From Leptospira biflexa (GTDB lineage: Bacteria > Spirochaetota > UBA4802 > JAGODF01): a stretch of DNA of 38,754 nucleotides. The notes under the pieces were generated by a model, which was not told the DNA's origin, did not search any database, and saw only the letters and a list, made by a program, of their open reading frames with translations. The DNA lies in the NCBI GenBank assembly GCA_020721925.1, contig DYLV01000004.1:1-38754 (forward strand). The letters are read 5' to 3'. Position 1 is the stretch's first letter. Every line of letters starts with the position of its first letter. This document shows, one piece after another, positions 8,620 through 17,494 of the stretch. Position numbers and translations under genes: made by a program.

Positions 8620-8802
8620 TCAATGTTCTTCCATCTGGCTTGTTGCCGGAGGATAAATTCCTTTTGCCCGCCGATAGACCGCGATTGAAAATCGGATGAT
8701 GCCGGTGATAACAACCCATACGGCAATAATGGTGCCGATAGCGAATGTCTTATGAAATAATACATGATATTCTTTGACGATGTCGGTAATGAATCTGTCC
8801 AT
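8620..8802 (-). CDS. Small single-pass membrane protein, 60 residues
   Basis: The start ATG (8802-8800) is preceded on the minus strand by GAGGAGGT with a spacing of four to five bases, among the best ribosome sites in the window. The 60 residues begin MDRFITDIVKEYHVLFHKTF, contain one membrane helix at about 21-39 (IGTIIAVWVVITGIIRFSIA), then a basic YRRAKG and a short polar tail ending MEEH. A terminator follows after six bases, so this is a self-contained transcription unit. An in-frame extension upstream to 9183 is out-of-gene readthrough of other coding sequence. I do not recognise the family. It may be a small regulator or subunit of an inner-membrane complex. Confidence 0.72.
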   Translation of the reverse strand: MDRFITDIVKEYHVLFHKTFAIGTIIAVWVVITGIIRFSIAVYRRAKGIYPPATSQMEEH

Positions 8803-8866
8803 GTGTACCTCCTCAGAAGGATCGACCGGCTTTTGCAGTATATGCCGTTCGTGAATAACTATGACG

Positions 8867-8895
8867 TGCCTATCGAAACAAGGCGATTGTGTCAA
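8867..8895 (-). promoter_or_regulatory. Possible promoter of the 60-residue membrane gene
   Basis: On the minus strand a perfect TTGACA (8895-8890) is followed 17 bases later by TAGGCA (8872-8867). The -35 is ideal but the -10 is poor, so only the position 65 bases upstream of a small, terminator-flanked gene makes it worth listing. Confidence 0.3.
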
Positions 8896-8898
8896 TAG

Positions 8899-9231
8899 TA
8901 TTTTAATAAATTTAAAAAAATTGTCGCCAGGTACATACCGCTTAAGGGGAAGCCGCTTCCTGCTGACTATTTGGCAGGTGTGCCGGAAGACATGCGTATC
9001 GTTGTGAAAATCATGAAAAATGCAGGCATTATTCCGGAGGAGATGCTTCTGCGGAAGGAGATCCTCGCTATTCAGAAGCTCATCGACGCGTGTGACGACG
9101 ATGATGAAATCAGCGCGCTTCGGAAGCAGATGAACCCGAAGCAGCTTCGATACGATATTCTCATGGAAAGCAGAAGACGACAAACGGTGATTTCCGAATA
9201 TCGAAGCAAAATTCTCAAAAAGTTTCGCTGA
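8899..9231 (+). CDS. DUF1992 (DnaJ-C28-like conserved domain) protein, no clear start codon
   Basis: The frame reads PLKGKPLPADYLAGVPEDMR, then IVVKIMKNAGIIPEEMLLRK, matching the DUF1992 pattern (GKGKPL...VP.elR..yKiLKNAG..P.e.elRKEI). Homology starts upstream of the first usual start codons (TTG 8971, GTG 8980, ATG 8992), because the KGKPLP motif lies at about 8944-8961. The frame is open back to TAG 8896-8898 but offers only ATT or ATA. The normal amino-terminal part (a helix ending near G.F.nL) is missing. It is therefore either amino-terminally truncated or started from a rare codon. The function of the family is unknown. Its end overlaps the end of the convergent helicase gene by 17 bases. 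Confidence 0.55.
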   Translation, partial: YFNKFKKIVARYIPLKGKPLPADYLAGVPEDMRIVVKIMKNAGIIPEEMLLRKEILAIQKLIDACDDDDEISALRKQMNPKQLRYDILMESRRRQTVISEYRSKILKKFR

Positions 9232-10552
9232 ATGGCGAAAATCGCATTTTCAGCTCTCGCGCGAACACTGCAAGCGTGCCATCGTTTTTTTGATGGGCGA
9301 TTATGATGCATTCGTCTTTTGCTCTTGTGAGCGCAACGTACAAAAGTCTCCGCTCTTCTTCCATGTCGTTAGACGGATCCGGAATGATGTCATCCGAAAT
9401 TCCGGCGATGATGACAGTTTTAAATTCCAGCCCCTTCGAGCCATGCATGGTCAGAAAGGAAAGCATTCCGGCGTCTTTCCCGAGCGCTTTTTGTATGATT
9501 TCCCCCTGCCAGTTATTTCGAAAAAGGATTGCCGCGTTGCCCTTTAGGTGAGGAAGAATTTTTTTTATCAAGGAGATTTCTTCAATGCGCTCTTTCACCG
9601 TATATCCCCGTACTGTACCCCCTCTGCCCCTTGCCGAAAAGAGCTTTTTTTTTGTCCTGAACCGGTTGCGGCGTATGAAAGTATTCGAAAGCGTGACAAT
9701 TTCTTTTTTCGATCGATAATTTACTGTAAGATTAATGATGCGCGTTTCGGGGAAATATTTCCTCATATTGACCGTGTATTCCACGCGGGCATTACGGAAA
9801 CCATAAATGGATTGCCAGTCGTCTCCCACTACGAAGAGATTTCGGTTTTTCGGCGGCAGAAGCAGATTCAGAAGAAGGAAATTGTCATCGGATGTATCCT
9901 GAAATTCATCCACGAATATATATGAGTATCGTTCGAAGATCGCACGGCGAAAATCTGTGTCATTGTGAAGTATTTCGATTGCTTTAGCCATCAGGTCGTG
10001 AAAGTCGAATAAATTATGTGCACATTTGTATTGAGAATATGTTGCAATGACCCGTTCAATGGTATCATATAGGCCGGACGAACGGAGTCGCATGATTTTA
10101 TCGCGTGAAAGAGAATTCCAGTTTGCAATGAGTCGGACGATCAGGTTAATCGGAAAGCCGAGGAAATCCTCAAGATTATTTCTCAGCAGTCGAAAAAGGA
10201 TTTCCTCCTGCTTTTCTGCATCTATTATGCTAAAATCCCTGTTTGTTAAATAGAAATGTTCTCCACGATAATATTCTCTGAGAAGAGAATAACAAAATGA
10301 ATGAAATGTCCCGGCGATAATGCGCTTTCCGGCTTCCCCGATTCGCTGAACAATTCTTTCTTTCAACTCTTCAGCTGCTTTTCTGCTAAATGTCAATGCG
10401 AGAATGGCCTCTGGTTTCGCGATATTTTGTCCTATGATTCGCACCGTTTTCTCAACAAGGCATCTGGTCTTGCCGGTTCCTGCGCCAGCAATTACCAGCG
10501 TCACTCCTCCTTCCGGGCTAATTGCTTTTTCCTGCGCGCGATTGAAATCCAT
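9215..10552 (-). CDS. Compact UvrD/Rep-like superfamily 1 DNA helicase
   Basis: This is an ATP-driven 3'-5' helicase of the UvrD/PcrA/Rep class. Its ATG follows AGGAGGAG on the minus strand. Motifs are complete and in order: Q motif FNRAQEKAI, Walker A AGAGTGKT (22-29), Ia TFSRKAAEEL, II FVDEFQDTS (213-221), III GDDWQSIYGFR (243-253), IV NLTVNYRS (274-281), V TMHGSKGLEF (368-377) and VI EERRLLYVALTRAK (399-412). At 445 residues it is some 250 shorter than E. coli UvrD; the 2B insertion between motifs IV and V is reduced to about 85 residues and no carboxy-terminal extension follows. It looks intact rather than truncated. A repair or mobile-element role cannot be separated from sequence. Confidence 0.92.
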   Translation of the reverse strand: MDFNRAQEKAISPEGGVTLVIAGAGTGKTRCLVEKTVRIIGQNIAKPEAILALTFSRKAAEELKERIVQRIGEAGKRIIAGTFHSFCYSLLREYYRGEHFYLTNRDFSIIDAEKQEEILFRLLRNNLEDFLGFPINLIVRLIANWNSLSRDKIMRLRSSGLYDTIERVIATYSQYKCAHNLFDFHDLMAKAIEILHNDTDFRRAIFERYSYIFVDEFQDTSDDNFLLLNLLLPPKNRNLFVVGDDWQSIYGFRNARVEYTVNMRKYFPETRIINLTVNYRSKKEIVTLSNTFIRRNRFRTKKKLFSARGRGGTVRGYTVKERIEEISLIKKILPHLKGNAAILFRNNWQGEIIQKALGKDAGMLSFLTMHGSKGLEFKTVIIAGISDDIIPDPSNDMEEERRLLYVALTRAKDECIIIAHQKNDGTLAVFARELKMRFSPFSETF

Positions 10553-10777
10553 TTTTCTCCTCCTATTATGTAGACGATGAAAAGGGCGGTTGCATGAAAT
10601 TTTTTTTGTTTTGTAATAAAAATTTTTACAGTGAGAAATGATTGTCCGGGTTTACGCAATGGACTCGATTTTTTCAGTCAGGTATTGTAATTGAAATTAT
10701 AAAATTATTATTGACAAATATTTCACCGTGTGTTTAATTTCAATAAAGGAATGTGAGTTTTCCCAAAGGAGTGGCTT
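10553..10777. other. Divergent intergenic region between helicase and small membrane gene
   Basis: These 225 bases separate two divergently transcribed genes. The right half carries the clear plus-strand promoter at 10711-10738. The left half has the helicase ribosome site and T- and A-rich runs (around 10590-10625), but no convincing minus-strand promoter. Confidence 0.5.
10711..10738 (+). promoter_or_regulatory. Sigma-70-type promoter for the 105-residue membrane gene
   Basis: TTGACA at 10711-10716 is perfect and TTTAAT (10733-10738) follows after 16 bases (TTAATT after 17). A start site near 10745 would leave a leader of about 33 bases containing the AAAGGAG ribosome site before ATG 10778. 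Confidence 0.65.
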
Positions 10778-11095
10778 ATGAACGGAGATGCGCTTCTTCA
10801 AAATGTCGTCAATATTTTCATCATTGCAATCATCCTCGAAGCGTCAATTATGGCGATTTTTTCCGTCTCTGCACTGAAAAACCTTGAATCAAACCGCGCG
10901 GTTGAATCGACCCGCGATATTCTCATCATTATCGTTGCTTTTTTTCTGTGCTATAAAGTCGATCAGCTTCGCGTGTTTCTGCGCACCGGCCTTAATGTCC
11001 CCAAAATCATCGATATTGCCATAAGCACTCTGGTAATGGCCAGGATGACGCTTTTTATTCGTGCAATCATGGCCCGCCTTAAAGGCGAGGACTGA
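10778..11095 (+). CDS. Small integral membrane protein, 105 residues, unknown family
   Basis: The ATG is preceded by AAAGGAGTGGCTT, a strong ribosome site. The protein has hydrophobic segments at about 9-32 (NIFIIAIILEASIMAIFSVS), 47-63 (ILIIIVAFFLCYKV) and 77-96, suggesting three membrane helices, with charged linkers between them and a short charged tail (RLKGED). I know of no named family with this pattern. It stands alone behind its own promoter. Just before its stop lies CGCCTTAAAGGCG, a small palindrome inside the coding sequence, without a following T tract. Confidence 0.72.
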   Translation: MNGDALLQNVVNIFIIAIILEASIMAIFSVSALKNLESNRAVESTRDILIIIVAFFLCYKVDQLRVFLRTGLNVPKIIDIAISTLVMARMTLFIRAIMARLKGED

Positions 11096-11574
11096 TGTGG
11101 CCTTGCCCCGATTTTTCGAGCACGTATTTGCGTAATCGCATAGAACGCATTTCATGTTTCTTCGGCTGTGAGATATCCGGGTCGCTCACGCAGTAATACT
11201 GAGTGCGGTGAGTGTGCATTCCTGGGTTTGGTCCCATCAATGGAGGTGGGTCGATATCGCTGCGTGAAGCGTGTGCACATGATTCGGATTTCGCGCCGGT
11301 GGACATTTACTACTGGCGAGGGAGCCGGTGCCCTGCCTTTTGGCCTCTTTACACAATTTCTGTTGACAGTGAATTGCCTGTCCTTATCCTGCATGTGAGC
11401 TAAATGAAGGCATCTTTAAACGGTATGAGTACCATGGCAATGAAGTGCCTGCAGCCTTATGCAAATTCCCTCTGTGGATACAGTCGGGTTGTTACTGCGC
11501 GTTCCGGCTCTAAAAGGAACTGAATTTTATGTGCTTCTGCGCGGGAAAAGGTACTTGACATGAGGATAACTTTG
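11096..11574. other. Probable decayed coding region between small membrane gene and DUF192 gene
   Basis: No intact gene is visible in these 479 bases, yet composition is richer in GC than the real intergenic spacers. Several frames hold protein-like fragments that hand over to one another: 11095-11199 (MWPCPDFSSTYLRNRIERIS...), about 11290-11403 (PVDIYYWRGSRCPAFWPLYT...) and about 11380-11508 (CPYPACELNEGIFKRYEYHG then NEVPAALCKFPLWIQ). That pattern fits one or two genes broken by frameshifts. I cannot name the ancestor. Confidence 0.4.
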
Positions 11575-12099
11575 ATGTATCGTTTAATTATGCGCATGAT
11601 GGCCGCACATTGGCTCCAGAAGACCGTCGCCTGTATTTTCATTACCGCAATCATACTGCCATTCACACAATTCAGAAGTGTTTTTTCTGAAGAGCGCACC
11701 TGCCGAATTACGTTGCAGAATGTAAGAGGGACGAAAATTTCTCTCAATGCTGAAATCGCGAACAATGAATTCCGCCGCAGAAAAGGTCTGATGTTTCGCA
11801 AAACTCTTCCTGTAAACGAAGGTATGCTTTTTGTGTTTGAGTACGATCAAAAGCTCTCCTTCTGGATGAAAAACACCTACATTCCGCTGAGCATTGCGTT
11901 TATCGATGCGGGCGGATTCATCAGGGAGATTTACGATATGGCTCCTCTTCATGAGAACATTATTTACTCCTCAAAAAATTTTGTGCGGTATGCGTTAGAA
12001 GTCAACAAGGGATGGTTTGCCGGGAATAACATTGTTCCCGGCTGCAGGGTTTTTTTTCATGGATGCATCGGTAAATCGGATTCCCATTTCAAAAGATGA
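11575..12099 (+). CDS. DUF192-family exported protein
   Basis: DUF192 proteins are small, exported beta-proteins of unknown role. ATG 11575 is chosen because TGAGGA (11561-11566) sits eight bases upstream; an earlier ATG at 11560 and later ones at 11590-11602 are possible. A hydrophobic leader at about 12-32 (VACIFITAIILPFTQF) directs export. The conserved DUF192 body follows: EIANNEFRRRKGLMFRKTLP, EGMLFVF, SFWMKNTYIPLSIAFIDAGG and ALEVNKGWFAGNNIVPG. At 174 residues it is a normal full-length member. The next gene, hflX, starts 41 bases before its end, so the pair is co-transcribed. Confidence 0.88.
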   Translation: MYRLIMRMMAAHWLQKTVACIFITAIILPFTQFRSVFSEERTCRITLQNVRGTKISLNAEIANNEFRRRKGLMFRKTLPVNEGMLFVFEYDQKLSFWMKNTYIPLSIAFIDAGGFIREIYDMAPLHENIIYSSKNFVRYALEVNKGWFAGNNIVPGCRVFFHGCIGKSDSHFKR

Positions 12100-13177
12100 A
12101 CACGCCCTTTGTGTGGGGTTGGTATCTGGAAAGAATGATGTCGATGAATCGAAAGAATCGCTGAATGAACTGCGAATGCTTGTTCGCACCGCCGGTGCAG
12201 ATGTCATCGATTCGATTCAATTTTTCCGTCAATCCATCGATGCTTCCTCGATTGTTGGCAAAGGACAGCGTGAAAAAATCAAAGAGAGGATTAGAGAAAA
12301 AAATATCACTCTCATTGTTTTTGATCTGAATACCATAAAACCCGGCCAGATTCGAAATCTTGAAGAAGAGCTCAAATGCAGGGTGGTTGGTCGCACGGAG
12401 GTGATTCTGGATATATTTGCCCGTCGGGCGAAAAGTGCTGAAGCGAAGATCCAGGTTGAATTGGCACAGTTGAAGTATCTGCTACCGCGGCTTAAGGGTC
12501 TTGGAGGTGTACTCTCCCGGCTTGGCGGAGGTATCGGTACTCGAGGCCCCGGAGAAAAGATGATTGAAACCGATCGCAGGCATATCGAACGAAGAATTTC
12601 CACGTTGAAGAGAAAGCTCGATGCCATCAGCAGACATAGAAAGTTAGTGCGCTTCGGGCGGAAAGACGTGGTTCGAGGTGCGGTAGTAGGGTATACGAAC
12701 GCAGGGAAATCAACCCTCATCAATGTGCTCGCAAAAGACGATCTTTTTGTTGAGGACCGGCTTTTCGCGACCCTTGATTCCTACACACGTTCGGTGTATC
12801 TGGACGAAAAGCGAAAAGTGCTCCTTACCGATACGGTTGGTTTCATTCGAAATCTTCCGGCAAACCTTATTGAGTCCTTCAAGTCTACATTGGAAGAAAT
12901 AACAGAGGCAGATTTTTTGCTACATGTCGTCGATATATCATCGGCCGATCCGCTCTCAGCCATAAAAACTGTAAACAGGGAAATTACCGCACTTGGCGCT
13001 TCTGAAAAACGGATAATTATGTTTTATAATAAAATAGACCTTTGCACTCGCAATGATGCGAAGCTACCAATTATTCAATCAAATATGTTTCCAATTATCG
13101 GATCAGCAATTACCGGTGAAGGCATTGACGTACTTAAAAAAAACATTTCGAACATCTACGATGAAATCATCAGCTGA
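12059..13177 (+). CDS. hflX: GTPase HflX
   Basis: HflX is a ribosome-associated GTPase that splits stalled or hibernating 70S ribosomes after stress. From ATG 12059 it has 372 residues. The HflX-specific domain is clear (GKGQREKI, LIVFDLNTIKPGQIRNLEEE, RTEVILDIFARRAKSAEAKI, then LKGLGGVLSRLGGGIGTRGP). It is followed by the G domain: G1 GYTNAGKSTL (211-220), G3 DTVGF (258-262), G4 NKID (324-327) and a G5-like SAITGEG near 350. A longer in-frame start at 12017 lies deeper in the DUF192 gene and has no better ribosome site. The 41-base overlap with DUF192 is unusually long, so the true start could be downstream. Confidence 0.95.
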   Translation: MDASVNRIPISKDEHALCVGLVSGKNDVDESKESLNELRMLVRTAGADVIDSIQFFRQSIDASSIVGKGQREKIKERIREKNITLIVFDLNTIKPGQIRNLEEELKCRVVGRTEVILDIFARRAKSAEAKIQVELAQLKYLLPRLKGLGGVLSRLGGGIGTRGPGEKMIETDRRHIERRISTLKRKLDAISRHRKLVRFGRKDVVRGAVVGYTNAGKSTLINVLAKDDLFVEDRLFATLDSYTRSVYLDEKRKVLLTDTVGFIRNLPANLIESFKSTLEEITEADFLLHVVDISSADPLSAIKTVNREITALGASEKRIIMFYNKIDLCTRNDAKLPIIQSNMFPIIGSAITGEGIDVLKKNISNIYDEIIS

Positions 13178-13306
13178 AAGCGCGCATATCCTGACGCTGA
13201 TGAACATATAGAAAAAGCGTTTCAGCAATAGTGCCTGAGATTTTTCCATGCACACAGCATCCGTGATTCGGTAAAGATTGTCGTTCATTGTTCCGATGTA
13301 TGTAGT

Positions 13307-14392
13307 ATGAGAAAACCGATTATTGTCATAACCGGCGTTGTTGCCGTTGTCATTTTTTGTATTATCGGTATCGGTGAACTTTCGGGCAATGCATCCTCGA
13401 ATACTCCACGGCATGATAGCGATTTTGAAAAAATTGAAAATGCTATTATTATACACGGAATTACCGCCGAGGAAGAGCCAGAAGAACCTGTTCATAAGGA
13501 AAGCCAGGGCAAAATCGTGTATGATGACCGTTTCAGCGATTCTCTTGAAAGCACAAACGTCGTGCAACCGAAAAACACTTTTATGAAGGAATTAAATTTG
13601 TTGCGCCAAAAAGATCGATCATGGCACCTCAGCAAATATACCATTCGAAAGGGCGACAATCTGTGGAGCATCGCAAGAAGATTCAAGATTGACCATAAAC
13701 TTATTATTAAAGCCAACGATATTTCAAATCCACACATGCTAAGCGCGGGGAAGCAGATTCTGGTGCCGAACCGAGAAGGAGTGAAGCATAAGATAATGCG
13801 CAAAGATTCGCTTAGTTCGATTGCCGCGGCGTATGGCGTCAGCGTGCACAAAATACGACGCCACAATAATATCGCGGGGAATACAATACGGATAGGAGAG
13901 GTGCTGTTTATTCCTGATGCGCATCCGATTAAGAAGAAAAAAGCGGAAATGATTATTCCGCGAAGGGCACCGGCTTCTGTAGCAAAAGCGCGCGAGGAAA
14001 GACCACGGAAAATATTTCTGTGGCCCGTTTATGGTCGTATTACTTCCTCGTTCGGAAGAAGAATTAGCCCGATTTCGGGAAAGAGAAGTTTTCATACTGG
14101 CCTTGATATCGGCTGTCCCATGGACACGCCCGTAAAGGCTGCTGCAGATGGGAAAGTGATTTTCAGCGGATGGAAGGAAATTTTCGGGAATATGATTATT
14201 ATTAAACACGATGAGGGTTTTATCACTGTCTATGCGCATCACAAGGAAAATTTAGCAAAAGAAAATGACGTGGTGAAAGCAGGAGATGTAATTGCGCGTT
14301 CGGGCACCACCGGCGCATCGACAGGGCCTCATCTCCATTTTGAAATACGAAAGCATCTCACACCGCTAAATCCAATACGCTTATTGCGTTAA
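13307..14392 (+). CDS. LysM-domain M23 metallopeptidase (murein hydrolase)
   Basis: This is an exported or membrane-anchored cell-wall endopeptidase. A hydrophobic anchor or signal sequence spans residues 5-24. A charged linker leads to two LysM peptidoglycan-binding repeats at about 111-154 (YTIRKGDNLWSIARRFKIDH) and 160-203 (HKIMRKDSLSSIAAAYGVSV). The M23 domain covers about 238-361 with the zinc ligands in place: H263 and D267 in FHTGLDIG and H344 in GPHLHFE, plus YAHH near 309-312. The end NPIRLLR is typical of the NlpD/EnvC-like group. Intact ligands favour an active enzyme rather than an amidase activator. The TPR gene begins 9 bases after the stop. Confidence 0.92.
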   Translation: MRKPIIVITGVVAVVIFCIIGIGELSGNASSNTPRHDSDFEKIENAIIIHGITAEEEPEEPVHKESQGKIVYDDRFSDSLESTNVVQPKNTFMKELNLLRQKDRSWHLSKYTIRKGDNLWSIARRFKIDHKLIIKANDISNPHMLSAGKQILVPNREGVKHKIMRKDSLSSIAAAYGVSVHKIRRHNNIAGNTIRIGEVLFIPDAHPIKKKKAEMIIPRRAPASVAKAREERPRKIFLWPVYGRITSSFGRRISPISGKRSFHTGLDIGCPMDTPVKAAADGKVIFSGWKEIFGNMIIIKHDEGFITVYAHHKENLAKENDVVKAGDVIARSGTTGASTGPHLHFEIRKHLTPLNPIRLLR

Positions 14393-14401
14393 AGGATATT
14401 T

Positions 14402-15466
14402 ATGTTAAAATTTCGAAATATTGTGTCATTCGTTTATTTTGGATGTACAATTCTGGTGTTTTCTGCACCATCATTTGCCATTGAACTTCGTGCGCATCAT
14501 ACGGCGGAGAGAGTGAAAGTATTTTATTCCGAAAGCGACAGCAATGGATGGTATGCGATCCCGCGGGGTGAAATCACCGCAATCGGGGTGCGAGAAGATG
14601 CGCATGCGCAGGAGCTGATGAAGGTGTCTCAGCCGAACAGTAAGGTGACAGTGCGATTGTACAGCGGAGAAGGAATAAAGAAAGGCGATGAACTCTTTGT
14701 AATCAATAAACGCAATCTGGTTGTTGGTCGAATTGATGTGAAGATCGTCTATCGCGATGCCTCATTTGGACCTATGCTTGTGGGTTATGGCAACTATAAA
14801 TATTCATGGCCGGGCTATCGGGTAGTGCAAAAAATCGAGGCGGGCTTTTCGCGCACCGCATATATTTACAAGGCGCGCGGCGATTATTATAAGCACAATG
14901 GAGATTATGCCTACGCGATTGCACACTATAAAAAAGCCATCGAAGTCGACAGAAGATATCCTGAAGCTCACGCTGCACTCGGCCATATTTACATGAAGGA
15001 TAATTCCTTGGCTTATGCCATGAAAGAATACCGCGAAGCTTACAATGAATTTCCCCTGATATATGACAACGAAGAAAAATATCTACTGCTCAAAGGGATG
15101 ACGAAAGCGAAGTACAGAATGGCATACGAATTCACCCTGACGAATGAGACAAGAAAAGCACATGTACGGGAAGGGATAAAATACGCAGAGGAAGCGCTAA
15201 AAATCTATCCCGACTCCCGCGATTTGAATCTGTATCTGGCGCGTTTTTACTATAAAGGCCCTGAGTATGAGGATGTAAAGGCAAAGCAGCAGTTTTTAAA
15301 AGTGCTCGAAATAGATCCCCAGAATACGGAAGCCTGTCTGGCTCTGGCCGAACTTTACCGAAAGCACGATAATAATGAAAAAGCAGCTGTATATGCGCGT
15401 CGTGCGCTTGAAATTAGCCCGCATAACGAGGCGGCGATAAAACTACTGCAAAGACTGGAAAAGTGA
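14402..15466 (+). CDS. Exported TPR-repeat protein
   Basis: A signal peptide (residues 1-26, ending SAPSFA) precedes a beta-rich region of about 120 residues (VTVRLYSGEGIKKGDELFVI suggests an SH3-like or barrel fold). At least four tetratricopeptide repeats then follow from about residue 155 to the end (for example GDYAYAIAHYKKAIEVDRRY and NEKAAVYARRALEISPHNEA), so it is a protein-interaction scaffold in the periplasm. AAAGGATATTT just before the ATG serves as the ribosome site. It sits 9 bases behind the LysM-M23 gene, so a joint role in envelope maintenance is a reasonable inference. Confidence 0.8.
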   Translation: MLKFRNIVSFVYFGCTILVFSAPSFAIELRAHHTAERVKVFYSESDSNGWYAIPRGEITAIGVREDAHAQELMKVSQPNSKVTVRLYSGEGIKKGDELFVINKRNLVVGRIDVKIVYRDASFGPMLVGYGNYKYSWPGYRVVQKIEAGFSRTAYIYKARGDYYKHNGDYAYAIAHYKKAIEVDRRYPEAHAALGHIYMKDNSLAYAMKEYREAYNEFPLIYDNEEKYLLLKGMTKAKYRMAYEFTLTNETRKAHVREGIKYAEEALKIYPDSRDLNLYLARFYYKGPEYEDVKAKQQFLKVLEIDPQNTEACLALAELYRKHDNNEKAAVYARRALEISPHNEAAIKLLQRLEK

Positions 15467-15506
15467 ATTTGGAATTATGGGGGTATCTAAAACTGCTTTT
15501 GTCATT

Positions 15507-15528
15507 AAAAAAAATCGGTTTTTCCGAT
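15507..15528 (-). terminator. Rho-independent terminator of the chemotaxis receptor gene
   Basis: ATCGG (15514-15518) and CCGAT (15524-15528) form a stem with a five-base loop. Read on the minus strand the stem is followed by a run of at least seven T (complement of the A run 15507-15513). It lies about 38 bases after the receptor stop, in the gap where the receptor and TPR genes converge. Confidence 0.7.
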
Positions 15529-15565
15529 ATGTGCACACAATTTTCAACAGCCTTGAAAAGATCCT

Positions 15566-17389
15566 TTATTTTTCCAGCTTAAATCGTTCCACGAGGGAAT
15601 GCAGTTTCTGCGCTTTCGTCTCGATATCTTCCGCTGCACGATGCACGATATCTGCATTTTGCGATGTCTGTTGGGAAGATTCGCTCATGGAATAAATCGC
15701 CCTGGTCAGTTCCTCGTTTGTCGATTTCTGTTCTGTTGATGAATTGTAAATTTCCAGAGAAATTTCTGAAAGCCGTACAACTTTTGACTTTATTTCGGAA
15801 TTTTTGGAAGCAAGCTCCTGCGTGAACGAGTACACGTCTTCGATGATGGTTTCAATTTCAACGATACTTGTGCTGATGTTGTTGAATGCGAGTTCTGTTT
15901 CTTTCAAAAAGCCGGTCATTGCGGAGATATTTACCAGCCGCTCCGAAATAATTTTCTTGATGTCGTTCGCAAGTGAGGTGGTGCGATCAGCCAGCTTGTT
16001 CACTTCGTCGGCAACCACTGCAAATCCCTTCCCGTGCTCACCCGCCCGGGCTGCTTCGATTGCCGCATTCAGCGCCAGCAGATTCGTCTGATCCGCAACT
16101 TCATTTATCATCTCGATCATTTCGTTGATATTTTCAATATAGCCGGCCAATTCGTTGATGGCAATGACGGTTTTTTTTAGCTTCTCTCCACTTGATTCAG
16201 ATATTTGTACTGACGTACGGGCTTTTTCCTTGAGATTTTCAATGCGTTTCGACAGCACTAAGCTTGAATCAGATATGATGGAAATGTTTTCGCTGATAAT
16301 ATTCGATTCTTCGCTTTGTCTTTTTGTGTTGCGTATATTCATTTCGAAAGCGGCAGACATCTCCTCGTAGGCGCTGGACGTTTCTTCGATGATTGCTGCC
16401 TCGTCCTGTGACATCTTCGCCAATACAGATGCTGATACTCTCAAACTTTCACATGATCGATTCAGATCGCGTGTAGTTGAGGAAATCTCGGCGGCAAGAT
16501 TGCGCATATTTTCTTTTGTTTGATAGACAGATTTATTTATTGAGGACAGCTCATCGTTAACTGCAATTTCCCTGCGCTCAAGATATAATAAACCTTCGCT
16601 GAGGTTGCGCAAAAAGTCGAGCACGATCCGTATTTTGTCGATCATGGTGCGCGAGAGTATGTAGGAAACCAGCGTGGCTCCCAAAAATCCGAATGAGCCG
16701 ATAATGCTTAATTTCAGGTAAAAAAAGGGTTCCTGCACCTGCGCACGATCTGCGTAGATTAAAAAATAGGTGAGGAGGGTGAGAAACGGGACAAGACAAA
16801 TCACCACCATGGATACCCACAACCGGGTAAAAATCATTATCCGATATTTGAAGTCGAATTTTGCCCATGTGGAAAAAGCGCCCTGATCGAGGAGTTTTTG
16901 AATATACAGTTCGGTGAGAAGGAAATACAACACGGTTCCAAGCGGGGCATTGATTATCGCGGTCATCCATAGATTAAATTGCTGTGTGGGACGCAGATCG
17001 GCAAGAATTGCGAAGGGAATGATCGCTGCCCCAAGTCCGAATACCCATCGGAAAAATGCGCCGAAGCTGTGAATATACGGCAGGGCGAGAAATCGTTTTT
17101 TTGCTTTCGCATATTCTTCATTGCTGACAATTTCATTGGCTAGTATTTTTTTAAAATAGCGCAGAACCGGAAGAATCACGAGTATATTATTTGTTTGGGT
17201 GGTGGTGAAGGAAAGAACAAAAACAATTGCGGCGATTTTCAAAAAAAGAATCATCTGTGCTTCGTTAAGCCCCATGCAGGTGATTATGTAAAATATAATC
17301 ATCGGAACTATGACGAAGTAACTGATACCCTCTGTGCGGAAGATAAACTGCAGGGCGAAATTTTTCATTGACTTTTCGAGATCGCGCAT
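15566..17389 (-). CDS. Methyl-accepting chemotaxis protein with six-helix membrane input domain
   Basis: The receptor relays signals to a CheA/CheW array. From ATG 17389 it has 607 residues. The amino-terminal 270 residues hold about six membrane helices (for example [20 protein letters not shown] and [10 protein letters not shown]), in place of the usual periplasmic ligand domain flanked by two helices. A helical linker leads into the cytoplasmic signalling domain with the highly conserved hairpin [20 protein letters not shown] then [24 protein letters not shown] start 17 codons upstream is possible; the ATG has GGATAAAG nearby. There is no CheW-binding pentapeptide tail. Multi-helix input domains suggest sensing of membrane or energy state, which is inference. 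Confidence 0.92.
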   Translation of the reverse strand: MRDLEKSMKNFALQFIFRTEGISYFVIVPMIIFYIITCMGLNEAQMILFLKIAAIVFVLSFTTTQTNNILVILPVLRYFKKILANEIVSNEEYAKAKKRFLALPYIHSFGAFFRWVFGLGAAIIPFAILADLRPTQQFNLWMTAIINAPLGTVLYFLLTELYIQKLLDQGAFSTWAKFDFKYRIMIFTRLWVSMVVICLVPFLTLLTYFLIYADRAQVQEPFFYLKLSIIGSFGFLGATLVSYILSRTMIDKIRIVLDFLRNLSEGLLYLERREIAVNDELSSINKSVYQTKENMRNLAAEISSTTRDLNRSCESLRVSASVLAKMSQDEAAIIEETSSAYEEMSAAFEMNIRNTKRQSEESNIISENISIISDSSLVLSKRIENLKEKARTSVQISESSGEKLKKTVIAINELAGYIENINEMIEMINEVADQTNLLALNAAIEAARAGEHGKGFAVVADEVNKLADRTTSLANDIKKIISERLVNISAMTGFLKETELAFNNISTSIVEIETIIEDVYSFTQELASKNSEIKSKVVRLSEISLEIYNSSTEQKSTNEELTRAIYSMSESSQQTSQNADIVHRAAEDIETKAQKLHSLVERFKLEK

Positions 17390-17494
17390 CGCTTTATCCG
17401 GTATAGAAGTGTTTTCATTCGTCCGAATTGTATGGAACAATACACGGATTTATGCAACATGGGTAGCAATATTTTGATATTCAAAGAAACTACG

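Noticed and set aside
8803..9183. Long amino-terminal extension of the 60-residue membrane protein
   Set aside because: It is antisense to the DUF1992 frame and lacks a ribosome site; the excellent SD points to ATG 8802.
11455..11559. Possible tRNA in the GC-richer stretch before DUF192
   Set aside because: No T-arm GGTTCRANYCC, acceptor pairing or cloverleaf could be found on either strand.
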